A stretch of 7,622 nt of DNA from an uncultured Desulfobulbaceae bacterium. Its GTDB lineage: Bacteria > Desulfobacterota > Desulfobulbia > Desulfobulbales > BM004. Numbering within the stretch: the first letter of the stretch is position 1; each line of letters starts with the position of its first letter. Below, one piece after another: positions 1 to 6,674 of the stretch. Under the pieces are notes generated by a model that saw only the letters and a program-made list of their open reading frames with translations, was not told the origin of the DNA and ran no database searches. The stretch is taken from assembly GCA_947258675.1 (NCBI GenBank), contig CAMYJP010000112.1:1-7622 (forward strand), given 5' to 3'. A program made the position numbers and the translations under genes.

Positions 1-955
1 CAAGCTCAGATGTTTTGTCCGCTAGTCCAAGTCCAGGCCCAAGAGCTAATGCTTTCATACCATCAATGATATTTTTCATTTCCGGCAGGTCTTCTATAGA
101 AAGAAAATCTGCAGATGAATTAAAGGGTATGGTCATTGCTTCACTTAAAGCCTGTTCAAATACCACGTTTAATGCATGGGGCACACAAAGGCTTAACAGG
201 CCGGTTCCACAACGTAGAGCACCTTGTGCACTTAAAATGGCGGCACCTGTTTTACCAGTAGAACCGGCAATTATCAACAGATGACCAAAAGTACCTTTGT
301 GTGCAGCAGATGGCCGTTTCGGCAAATATTTGCCTACATCAAACGTCAGTTGCTGACGCATGAATTTGGCCTTACTAACAGCTTCCTCAGGAATTGAGAT
401 ATCAATTACACTCAAAGCACCGATATAGTGCTTGCCTGGATAACAGACCTGACCCGTTTTGGCGAGTCCGAATGTAACAGTGAAATCAGCTTTAATGCAA
501 TCACCCAAAGGTTGATCACTGTCAGCGTTCAGTCCGGATGGAATATCAACAGCAACAATAGTTCGCTGCTGTTTGTTGATATAGCGAATTACAGAACCGT
601 AATGACCAGTGACTTCTCTGGTGAGTCCGGTACCGAAAATAGCGTCTATGATAATCCAGCTATGCGCTACCTGAATGGAACATAATGCGAGATCATCATC
701 GTTTTGTATTGAAATAATCTCAATGGGCAGACTTTGAACAATATGCAGATTGATTTCTGCATCACCCTTGAATTTTTCTGGTCCAGCAAGAAGGAATACA
801 ATGGGTTTTGCCTTTAACTGCAGCAGATGCCTAGCAATGACTAATCCGTCTCCACCGTTATTTCCAGGCCCAACAAAGATAGGGATAATTTTACTATCAG
901 GGTTTCCATAGCGATCAACGATCGCTTCAACCGTCCCGCGTCCGGCATTCTCCAT
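1..955 (-). CDS. nnrD: Bifunctional NAD(P)H-hydrate epimerase/dehydratase (NnrE-NnrD, YjeF type), partial
   Basis: Metabolite-repair enzyme. The N-terminal NnrE half epimerises damaged NADHX/NADPHX, and the C-terminal NnrD half is the ADP- or ATP-dependent dehydratase that regenerates NAD(P)H in the cytoplasm. On the minus strand the frame is open from ATG at 955 to the left edge, 318 codons with no stop. Numbered from that ATG, I see MENAGRG at 1-7, the epimerase loop GPGNNGGDG at 29-37, IFGTG at 106-110 and VDIPSGLNAD at 136-145. The dehydratase domain begins near KRPSAAHKGTFGHLLIIAGS (213-232) and contains GPGLG at 306-310. The catalytic NnrD motif (GTGDVL region) and the C-terminus lie beyond the window. 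The usual family N-terminus (MKLVTAKEMQ followed by about 17 residues) is not in frame: its first ten codons sit just upstream in another frame. The gene is therefore either frameshifted or starts at this internal ATG, which has no good Shine-Dalgarno. Family assignment is firm; integrity is doubtful. Confidence 0.9.
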   Translation of the reverse strand, partial: MENAGRGTVEAIVDRYGNPDSKIIPIFVGPGNNGGDGLVIARHLLQLKAKPIVFLLAGPEKFKGDAEINLHIVQSLPIEIISIQNDDDLALCSIQVAHSWIIIDAIFGTGLTREVTGHYGSVIRYINKQQRTIVAVDIPSGLNADSDQPLGDCIKADFTVTFGLAKTGQVCYPGKHYIGALSVIDISIPEEAVSKAKFMRQQLTFDVGKYLPKRPSAAHKGTFGHLLIIAGSTGKTGAAILSAQGALRCGTGLLSLCVPHALNVVFEQALSEAMTIPFNSSADFLSIEDLPEMKNIIDGMKALALGPGLGLADKTSEL

Positions 956-989
956 AATTTTGCATTTCTTTGGCTGTCACTAATTTCAT
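927..989 (-). pseudogene. Out-of-frame N-terminal leader of the nnr gene
   Basis: ATG at 989 opens a frame reading MKLVTAKEMQ, the typical start of bacterial YjeF/NnrE proteins. It then runs out of the family frame (N-Y-G-E-C...) and stops at TGA 927-929. Only four bases (956-959) separate the MQ codons from the in-frame ATG of MENAGRG at 955. Intact homologues normally have about 17 residues between these two motifs. The simplest reading is a deletion of about 47 bases that broke the frame; an assembly error is also possible. A purine-rich GGAAG lies just before the ATG. Confidence 0.65.
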
Positions 990-1100
990 TCTTCCAATTC
1001 CTTTGTTATGTAATCAGATTGTAGAAAGAATTTTCCACTCGGGTATCAGGTCAAACAAATACTAAACCGACAGTCAAAATTCAATTACAGCATACAACAA

Positions 1101-1126
1101 AAAACCTCCATTAATAAACAGGTTTT
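1101..1126. repeat. Weak 7-bp inverted repeat in the divergent intergenic region
   Basis: AAAACCT at 1101-1107 pairs with AGGTTTT at 1120-1126 across a 12-base loop. A-T rich and weak; it may be chance in this AT-rich stretch. Apart from this, the 9-bp repeat and the candidate promoter, I see nothing in the region 990-1357. Confidence 0.2.
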
Positions 1127-1134
1127 ATAAAAGG

Positions 1135-1163
1135 GAATATTTGATCCTCACGACCAAATATTC
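1135..1163. repeat. 9-bp perfect inverted repeat between nnr and uvrC, operator candidate
   Basis: GAATATTTG at 1135-1143 and its exact complement CAAATATTC at 1155-1163 are separated by 11 bases. Half-site centres are 20 bp apart, close to two helical turns, which suits a dimeric regulator. The repeat ends 8 bases before the -35 of the candidate uvrC promoter and lies in the divergent region, so it could serve either gene. It has no T-run on either side, which argues against a terminator. The regulator is unknown. Confidence 0.45.
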
Positions 1164-1171
1164 AGATGCAA

Positions 1172-1200
1172 GTGCCATTAATAGAAAACTCTGGTATAAT
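1172..1200 (+). promoter_or_regulatory. Candidate sigma-70 promoter for uvrC (extended -10)
   Basis: A perfect TATAAT at 1195-1200 is preceded by TGG (1192-1194), an extended -10 element. GTGCCA at 1172-1177, 17 bases upstream, matches the -35 consensus at four of six positions. Transcription would start near 1207 and give a leader of about 150 bases before the uvrC ATG. It is the best plus-strand promoter I find in the intergenic region, and no other is visible before the third gene of the operon. Confidence 0.5.
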
Positions 1201-1357
1201 ATGGTCTCAAATTTTATGCGGAAAAAATATTTTTCTTCTTCTTTATACCTTCACCCTTGAGCATATTTTCCAGAATAAATAATTTTTAGACAGATACAAA
1301 GTACATACATTATTTTCATACCATTATCTGCCCACAAAATTATTTCTTTTCCAGACA

Positions 1358-3205
1358 ATGACATCCCCAAACAGCAAAAAATATAATTCTCTCAATAGAG
1401 CTTTTCTGAATTCCATTCCCAATCGGCCTGGGGTGTATCTTATGAAAGATACTTCAGAACAGATTCTCTATATAGGCAAAGCCAGAGATTTGAAAAAACG
1501 TCTCTCGTCATATACCGGTATTTCTAAAAATGAACAGAATAAAACAACCTTAATGATTAATAAAGTTGCTGGTATTGACACCATCTTAACTAACACTGAA
1601 AAAGAAGCATTAATCCTTGAAGCCTCGCTCATTAAAAAATATAAGCCTAAATATAATGTCATCTTAAGGGATGATAAAAACTACCCTTATATCAAAGTAA
1701 CCATACAGGAAAAATGGCCAAGAGTTTTTATGACCCGTAGACGACAGCGTGATAAAGCTCGGTATTTCGGGCCATTCTCTTCTTCATCAGCCATGTGGAA
1801 AACACTCAACTACCTGAACCTCCTGTATCCACTCAGACGCTGCAGCAGCAAAAAATTTTCTCATCGTTCTCGCCCATGCCTTAACCATCAATTAGGTCGC
1901 TGTCTGGCTCCCTGTGTGGGACTGGCTGATCATCAGCATTATATGGAATTGGTTAATAATGTTCTCATGGCTCTTGATGGGAAAAATAAACAGCTTATCC
2001 ACGAACTGAAAAAACAAATGAAAAGGGCTTCAACAGAACTCAACTTTGAAGAGGCGGCATTGTGCCGTGACAGGATTGAAGCACTCACCAAAACTTTAGA
2101 AAAACAGCTGATTACTGCTTCACATTTTAGTGATCAGGATGTGTTTGGGTATTCGAAAATAGATGGAGCTGTGGCTCTTTCAATTCTTTTTGTCCGTAGC
2201 GGTATTCTCACCGGCAATAAATCATTTTATCTGGCCGAACCTGCTGGTGAAGACCACGAAATCCTAGCCCAGGTACTCAACCGTTTTTACAATGAGGAAA
2301 ATCCTGTACCATATGAAATCCTTCTTCCCTTCACAACCCAGGAAGACCAATTGTTATCCGAATGGCTAAACGAGATACGGGCAGGAAGGGTCTATTTGAA
2401 GATTCCGCAACGGGGTGCAAAATTCAACTTGCTGAAAATGGCGGAGACCAATGCCAGGCAGATTCATGAGGACCGACAGAAAAAAGTGCAGACCTGGGAG
2501 AAACTGGCTGCAGATACTCAGAAAAATCTGCGGTTAAAAAATATACCTCATCGAATTGAATGTCTTGATATCTCCAACATTGGTTCCAGTCAACCAGTCG
2601 GTTCTTTAGTCTCATTTATCAATGGTGAAAAGGACAAATCCAGTTATCGACAGTATAAGATCCGAACAATCGAAGGACCGGATGATTATGGAATGATGTC
2701 TGAAGTATTATCTCGTCGTTTTGATAATAAATCAAAAGATTCTAAGGTACAGACTGTCAATCTGCCTGACCTGCTTATCGTTGACGGCGGCAAAGGGCAC
2801 CTGAACATTGCAGTTAAGGTGATGAAAGATCTACAATTAGCTACAGCAATAGATCTTGTTGGAATTGCAAAAGAAAGGGAACAAGATGGAGATAAACTCT
2901 ACCGGCCAGGCCGTAAAAACCCTATTCAGCTTGCAAGACATAATCCTGTTCTCCTTTTTTTAATGCGAATCAGAGACGAAGCCCACCGATTCGGTATTAC
3001 TTTTCATCGAAAATTACGTCATAAAGAGACGATTAAATCCCAGTTGGATCAGATACCTGGAATCGGTCCTGCCAAAAAGCAGCTTTTATTGAAAACCTTT
3101 GGTAGTGTAAAGAGTATAAAAGCAGCTTCAACTGATTCCTTATCACAAATTCCAGGTATAAATCTGCAGTTGGCAAAAACAGTTTTGCTTCATCTCAACA
3201 AATAG
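1358..3205 (+). CDS. uvrC: Excinuclease ABC subunit C (UvrC)
   Basis: Dual-incision nuclease of UvrABC nucleotide excision repair. It joins the UvrB-DNA complex and cuts 3' and then 5' of the lesion. The 615 residues are full length for the family. The N-terminal GIY-YIG domain shows GVY (25-27), YIG (38-40), Arg48, Glu88 and Asn100 for the 3' cut. Four cysteines at 162, 174, 182 and 186 match the family's Fe-S ligands. A UVR motif for UvrB binding lies around 214-243. The RNase H-like domain for the 5' cut keeps Asp404 (CLDISN), Asp476 (LLIVDGGKG) and His543 (RDEAHRF). Tandem helix-hairpin-helix motifs (QIPGIG at 565-570, QIPGI at 597-601) end the protein. ATG at 1358 is the only sensible start, since the next Met lies inside the GIY-YIG motif, yet it has no clear Shine-Dalgarno. 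First gene of a likely operon; 27 bases separate it from the next gene. No key residue is missing. Confidence 0.98.
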   Translation: MTSPNSKKYNSLNRAFLNSIPNRPGVYLMKDTSEQILYIGKARDLKKRLSSYTGISKNEQNKTTLMINKVAGIDTILTNTEKEALILEASLIKKYKPKYNVILRDDKNYPYIKVTIQEKWPRVFMTRRRQRDKARYFGPFSSSSAMWKTLNYLNLLYPLRRCSSKKFSHRSRPCLNHQLGRCLAPCVGLADHQHYMELVNNVLMALDGKNKQLIHELKKQMKRASTELNFEEAALCRDRIEALTKTLEKQLITASHFSDQDVFGYSKIDGAVALSILFVRSGILTGNKSFYLAEPAGEDHEILAQVLNRFYNEENPVPYEILLPFTTQEDQLLSEWLNEIRAGRVYLKIPQRGAKFNLLKMAETNARQIHEDRQKKVQTWEKLAADTQKNLRLKNIPHRIECLDISNIGSSQPVGSLVSFINGEKDKSSYRQYKIRTIEGPDDYGMMSEVLSRRFDNKSKDSKVQTVNLPDLLIVDGGKGHLNIAVKVMKDLQLATAIDLVGIAKEREQDGDKLYRPGRKNPIQLARHNPVLLFLMRIRDEAHRFGITFHRKLRHKETIKSQLDQIPGIGPAKKQLLLKTFGSVKSIKAASTDSLSQIPGINLQLAKTVLLHLNK

Positions 3206-3232
3206 AAAATTTTCAGTAGGACAATTACTGAT

Positions 3233-3853
3233 TTGAAACCGATGAAAATCATTGTATTTGAGCAGAATGGCTCGGGAACAAAGAAAATACAAGGCATCAA
3301 GCAATACGGTAGAAACCTTGAGATACTTGCTGTCCACTCAATAAATTCTGATCTTCCAGAATTCATTGATAATCCTGAATTTTATATAATCAGCGAATTT
3401 ACAGCTGACCTCGTACTTAATTTCTTAAAACATCCAGACCTATCTGAATATCTCGCCATTATCTGCCGGGACAAAAACATTCCAGTTATCACTTCAGGCC
3501 AGAAGATAAAAAATGGTATTACTCCATTTACCTGTTGCGGATTGGGCCGCCGCAAAGGGCTGGGAGAGTATGGCAATCAATTCGGCTTTCCTGAATTCGA
3601 ATTGGAAGTGAAAGAGAATAGAGTGAGTCAAATTAAGGTTACCAGGGGAGCACCATGCGGTGCCACCTGGCAGGTTCTATCAAAAATTATTGGATTGACC
3701 GTTGAAGAAGCAATTCCGACCATTGCCAGGGAAGTACAATATATCTGTGTTGCAGATCCCAGCAATTTTGATCCCATATCTGGAAAAAGCCCATTGCATT
3801 ATGCCGGTGATGTTCATACAGCTGCCTTTAATAAAGCGTTAAATAAAAAATGA
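3233..3853 (+). CDS. DUF166 family protein, function unknown
   Basis: A 206-residue predicted cytoplasmic protein that I recognise as DUF166-like (PF02593, sometimes mislabelled thymidylate synthase). The function is not established. Signatures are an N-terminal beta strand MKIIVFEQNG, CRDKNIPVI (78-86), a CC pair at 101-102, GAPCGATW (139-146) and ADPSNFDPISGKSPLHYAG (174-192). Five cysteines (78, 101, 102, 142, 172) plus the His pair at 189 and 195 could bind a metal or cluster; that is inference. The longest frame starts with TTG at 3233, 11 bases after a TAGGA at 3217-3221. An ATG at 3242 would give a natural MKIIVF start three residues shorter, but lies 20 bases from that site. It sits 27 bases after uvrC, and its TGA overlaps the kinase start (ATGA, 3850-3853), so translation of the two is probably coupled. 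No signal peptide or membrane segment is seen. Confidence 0.85.
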   Translation: MKPMKIIVFEQNGSGTKKIQGIKQYGRNLEILAVHSINSDLPEFIDNPEFYIISEFTADLVLNFLKHPDLSEYLAIICRDKNIPVITSGQKIKNGITPFTCCGLGRRKGLGEYGNQFGFPEFELEVKENRVSQIKVTRGAPCGATWQVLSKIIGLTVEEAIPTIAREVQYICVADPSNFDPISGKSPLHYAGDVHTAAFNKALNKK

Positions 3854-5637
3854 AAAAAAGGCTATTAAAGAATTCCAAACTGATGTTCGTTTCTCCCTGG
3901 CTGCTTGCCGGGGCAATAGGATTGCTGACCATTATTATTGTTATTCTGGCTGCAAACAATATTCAACGCGAACAGAAGCTGATGACAGACAGTCTCTTTC
4001 GCAAGGGACAGGCTTTAATTAGATTCATCGGCGCAGGAATGAGGACCTCAATGATGAGTTCAATGCTTGGTGGTCTGCGAATAGAGGTAGAATTTGCCCA
4101 GATACAAAATTTAATCGAACAAGCTTCCGATGATCCGGAAATACTTTATTTAGCCATAGTTGATACTAGCGGTAAGATATTAGCCCACAGCGATCCTGAT
4201 CAAGTGGGCGAAGTGATTGATCGCGACTTGAATGCTCTCATAAGCGAAGGACCAGATAGTAAATATCACATAATCAACCAACCGACAAAAAATCAGAAAG
4301 CTTTTGAAGTCGCAGGCCTTTTCGATGCAATGCATCGGCGCGGTAGAGGTTTTCAGAGAAGATGGATTCGCCCTCAATTTCCCGATTTTGATTCCATTAC
4401 CTCAGGTGGACGTCGTTTTATACTTGTCGGCCTTGATATTACAGAGTTAGAGAATGCCGTAAAACAATATCGCTATCAGATACTCTTTTTATCTCTGGTG
4501 TTGCTGTTAGTTGGTCTTGGAGGCTGGATATCCCTCCTTGCCGTGCAAAGTTATCGCATGTCGGATCAAGCCCTGAATCGAGTTCAGGCTTTTACCGGTC
4601 TGCTTATATCAAGATTGCCGGTCGGTATTATTGCAACAGATCAGGAAGGAAAAATAAAGACTTTTAACCAGGCAGCAGCAAAGATGATCGGCAAAAGTAT
4701 CAAAGATACAGTTATTAATCGAATGCCTGAGCAAGTATTACCTGCCTCAGTAGCAGAGTTTTTTAAACAATCAGGCGACACCTTACAACAAAAAGAAGTA
4801 TCCGACTATGAACTGACTCTTCCATCAGAAGAAGGCAACTCATTTTCTCTTCTTCTCAGTTCAGTACCGGTATTGAATCCTGAAAAAATTTTCATGGGCC
4901 AGGTACTGTTAATGCACGATTTATCGGAATTGAAAAAACTTGAGAAAAAGATAAGACGCCACGACCGATTGGTTGCCCTCGGTAAAATGGCGGCAGGCGT
5001 TGCCCATGAGGTGCGAAATCCACTCAGCTCAATTAAAGGACTTGCAACATTGTTAGGCAGTAAATTCAGCGATGGCAGCGAAGAAAAAGAAACAACCCAT
5101 TTTCTGGTTGATGAAGTTGAACGACTCAACAGAAGTATCACAGAACTTCTCAATTATGCCCGACCTGCACCGTTGCAGCGTCAATCGGTTAGTATCAGCG
5201 ATTTGCTTCATAGCTCTGTTAAGCTGATACGATCCGATATTCACGCCCTGGATATATCACTTTCGCTGGATGTTCCATCCGATCTCCCTGAAATTAAAGT
5301 CGATCCTGATCGTATGAATCAGGTTCTTTTAAATCTTTATCTGAATGGCTTGCAGGCACTGGAAAAGGTACAGAAGGGTGATGGATTGCTAAAAATTTCC
5401 GCAGCTTTTGATTCTTCCAATGGCAATGTCATTATAAAAGTTGAAGATAATGGTATTGGCATTCCGAATGATCTTCAGGAACAGATACTTGATCCATATT
5501 TTACCACTAAGCCAGAAGGGACTGGCTTGGGTCTGGCTATTGCCAATAAAATTATAGAGGAGCATGGAGGGACCATCAATTTTGTCAGTTCTCCTGGAAA
5601 GGGAACAGAAGTATTAGTTTCGCTTCCTATTTCGTAA
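3850..5637 (+). CDS. Membrane sensor histidine kinase (PAS-HisKA-HATPase, ZraS/AtoS-like)
   Basis: 595-residue inner-membrane sensor kinase that should autophosphorylate on His and pass phosphate to a response regulator. Order: transmembrane helix about 15-35; an extracytoplasmic sensor of about 170 residues with a PDC/Cache-like stretch (ILYLAIVDTSGKILAHSDPD, 98-117) and a strongly basic segment at 162-174; second transmembrane helix about 209-232; a PAS domain from about 245, with no clear HAMP between; HisKA with His386 in GVAHEVRNPLSS; and HATPase with N-box Asn495/Asn499, G1 DNGIGI (533-538), F-box FTTK (551-554) and G2 GTGLGL (557-562). All catalytic motifs are intact. It overlaps the DUF166 gene by ATGA and has no Shine-Dalgarno of its own, so it probably depends on translational coupling. 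ZraS and AtoS relatives usually sit beside a sigma-54 activator; none is present here, so this kinase is an orphan within the window. Signal and partner are unknown. Confidence 0.93.
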   Translation: MKKRLLKNSKLMFVSPWLLAGAIGLLTIIIVILAANNIQREQKLMTDSLFRKGQALIRFIGAGMRTSMMSSMLGGLRIEVEFAQIQNLIEQASDDPEILYLAIVDTSGKILAHSDPDQVGEVIDRDLNALISEGPDSKYHIINQPTKNQKAFEVAGLFDAMHRRGRGFQRRWIRPQFPDFDSITSGGRRFILVGLDITELENAVKQYRYQILFLSLVLLLVGLGGWISLLAVQSYRMSDQALNRVQAFTGLLISRLPVGIIATDQEGKIKTFNQAAAKMIGKSIKDTVINRMPEQVLPASVAEFFKQSGDTLQQKEVSDYELTLPSEEGNSFSLLLSSVPVLNPEKIFMGQVLLMHDLSELKKLEKKIRRHDRLVALGKMAAGVAHEVRNPLSSIKGLATLLGSKFSDGSEEKETTHFLVDEVERLNRSITELLNYARPAPLQRQSVSISDLLHSSVKLIRSDIHALDISLSLDVPSDLPEIKVDPDRMNQVLLNLYLNGLQALEKVQKGDGLLKISAAFDSSNGNVIIKVEDNGIGIPNDLQEQILDPYFTTKPEGTGLGLAIANKIIEEHGGTINFVSSPGKGTEVLVSLPIS

Positions 5638-5717
5638 ATTGAAATAATATGATAAAGTCATAAAAATTTTTCACAGCGAAAACAAGTCGCCTCAAAACCA
5701 AGGTTTGTTCTCTGTTG

Positions 5718-5740
5718 ACCGTAAACCGGCAACCGTAAAC
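5718..5740. repeat. Two direct copies of ACCGTAAAC
   Basis: ACCGTAAAC occurs at 5718-5726 and again at 5732-5740, period 14, followed by a GTTAAC palindrome (5742-5747). It lies in the 248-base gap between the kinase and the two-CW gene. It could be a binding site for a regulator of the downstream gene or a fragment of a dispersed intergenic repeat. No convincing terminator for the kinase operon is visible in this gap. TATATT at 5797-5802 is a possible -10 but lacks a good -35. Confidence 0.4.
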
Positions 5741-5875
5741 TGTTAACTTCTTTTGCGATTTGATTACGAAACAATTTTTTATGAAATGCCATTAAATATA
5801 TTAATTCAAACAGTTACGTTTATACCTAGTAACAATCAGTGCCTTACGACACGAATATCCATCAAAAAAGAACAA

Positions 5876-5882
5876 AAGGAGG
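5876..5882 (+). promoter_or_regulatory. Strong ribosome binding site AAGGAGG of the two-CW gene
   Basis: AAGGAGG is the full Shine-Dalgarno core, the strongest in the window. Two ATG codons follow in tandem, at 5886 (3-base gap) and 5889 (6-base gap). The spacing favours the second, which would make the protein one residue shorter. Confidence 0.8.
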
Positions 5883-5885
5883 AAT

Positions 5886-6134
5886 ATGATGATTCCAGAC
5901 AGTAAATTGCCGTGTTGGGATATTATGAATTGCAATCCAGACAAAATTTGTCCCGCACGGCAGAACACTGAAAAACCCTGTTGGGAAATCGCCGAAGAAT
6001 TTGATGATTATCGAAAGGCATTTAATGTGTGTGTCGATTGTATCGTGTATTTGCTGAAAAACGGTAATAGCGTTCTTTCTGAAAAAGAAATAAATATACT
6101 TGTAAAACAGAGAGCTGACTGTTCCTTGGCATAA
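5886..6134 (+). CDS. Small two-CW domain cysteine protein
   Basis: An 82-residue soluble protein with a paired Cys-Trp pattern: CW at 10-11, C16, C22, CW at 32-33, then C49, C52 and a late C79. The CWDIMNC...CPAR...KPCWEIA layout matches what is called the two-CW domain, known from small proteins and signalling proteins of sulfate reducers and relatives. The biochemical role is unknown. The spacing of cysteines suggests a metal or cluster site, but that is inference. The VCVDCIVYLLKNG segment (48-60) is a second conserved-looking part. Start: tandem ATGs at 5886/5889 after AAGGAGG; the second is better spaced. The gene stands alone, 248 bases after the kinase, and ends 9 bases before a strong terminator, so it is probably a well-translated single-gene unit. 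There is no signal peptide, so it is probably cytoplasmic. Confidence 0.85.
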   Translation: MMIPDSKLPCWDIMNCNPDKICPARQNTEKPCWEIAEEFDDYRKAFNVCVDCIVYLLKNGNSVLSEKEINILVKQRADCSLA

Positions 6135-6143
6135 AAAAAAACA

Positions 6144-6185
6144 AAAAAGCCAGATTGAAAAAATCAATTCTCAATCTGGCTTTTT
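6144..6185. terminator. Bidirectional rho-independent terminator
   Basis: A 15-bp perfect stem pairs 6144-6158 (ending GCCAGATTGA) with 6171-6185 (beginning TCAATCTGGC) across a 12-base loop. It has a T-rich tail to the right (6181-6193) and an A-rich tract on the left (6133-6148) that becomes the T-tail on the minus strand. It sits between convergent genes, 9 bases after the two-CW stop and 35 bases beyond the PilZ stop, so it should end both transcripts. Confidence 0.93.
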
Positions 6186-6220
6186 CTTTTGTTACTTTTT
6201 TATCTAATCTAATTATCTAA

Positions 6221-6586
6221 TCAAGCATTTCCTTCACTGTAACTTTTGATAAATCGACTTAACTGGGCAATCTGATAAGACTTAAGGTTATTAAACATAA
6301 CACTGTGCCTTCTCATCGGCATCGCGCTGTTGTTAATTGAATAATCTGAAATAGAAATAATAGGAAAATCTCTTAAACATAATCCATGCCCATAGAAGAG
6401 AATATCCAGTTCCAAAAGGTTGCTGAACCACTGTTCTTTTCCGACATAGTGAAATGCAAGGCCATTTTTACTGATATCAATAATATGGAACATTACAGTA
6501 GAGTCGGTCATTTTAACATATGCACGATCTTTGACCCGATAACGTTCATATTGCCTTACGCTACTCAATTTTTCCAGTTTTCCCAT
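6221..6586 (-). CDS. PilZ domain protein (c-di-GMP receptor)
   Basis: Small single-domain protein of the PilZ family, cytoplasmic receptors for the second messenger cyclic di-GMP that commonly affect motility, adhesion or polysaccharide output. The family's two ligand motifs are visible. Counted from ATG 6586, an arginine-rich RxxxR stretch lies at 11-21 (RQYERYRVKDR, with both R11-R15 and R17-R21 fitting), and DISKNG, the D/NxSxxG motif, lies at 37-42. The remaining beta-barrel strands end at RRHSVMF, followed by a C-terminal helix. The frame extends upstream to a TTG at 6616, but ATG 6586 is preferred because TTAGGTG lies four bases before it and MGKLEKL is a natural start; that gives 121 residues. 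No output domain is fused. It converges on the two-CW gene and shares its terminator. The target cannot be told from context. Confidence 0.88.
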   Translation of the reverse strand: MGKLEKLSSVRQYERYRVKDRAYVKMTDSTVMFHIIDISKNGLAFHYVGKEQWFSNLLELDILFYGHGLCLRDFPIISISDYSINNSAMPMRRHSVMFNNLKSYQIAQLSRFIKSYSEGNA

Positions 6587-6629
6587 AGTACACCTAACAG
6601 TAATATTGAATACCAAGTTTTATAATCTG

Positions 6630-6641
6630 ATACTGCAGTAT
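6630..6641. repeat. 12-bp perfect palindrome upstream of the PilZ gene
   Basis: ATACTGCAGTAT reads the same on both strands. Flanking TGA/TTCA nearly extends it to 16 bp, with one extra base. It lies 44 bases upstream of the PilZ ATG and about 28 bases downstream of a TATAAT on that strand, a plausible place for a repressor operator in the leader. Confidence 0.4.
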
Positions 6642-6668
6642 TCATACCATTATGATGTAAAATAAAGT

Positions 6669-6674
6669 ATTATA
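6669..6674 (-). promoter_or_regulatory. Candidate -10 box for the PilZ gene
   Basis: On the minus strand 6674-6669 reads TATAAT exactly. No good -35 lies 16-18 bases upstream, but the upstream stretch (6677-6725) is rich in A/T tracts that could act as an UP element. The transcript would start near 6662 and have a leader of about 75 bases. In such AT-rich DNA a chance TATAAT is quite possible. Confidence 0.3.

Noticed and set aside
15..685. Plus-strand open frames of 89 and 85 codons
   Set aside because: They lie opposite the clearly coding nnr gene, and their translations show no family features; they are shadows.
4806..5244. Minus-strand frames of 115 and 63 codons inside the kinase gene
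   Set aside because: They are antisense to the intact HisKA region and have serine-rich, low-information translations typical of a shadow.
5689..5708. Possible hairpin AAACC-AA-GGTTT as a kinase operon terminator
   Set aside because: Only a 5-bp stem with a 2-base loop and no T-run after it.
5862..6167. Minus-strand 101-codon frame opposite the two-CW gene
   Set aside because: It runs through the terminator stem and lacks a ribosome site, while the plus-strand gene has an excellent one.
6201..6222. Direct repeat TATCTAATC twice, period 13
   Set aside because: Short AT-rich repeat next to the PilZ stop with no flanking structure; probably chance.
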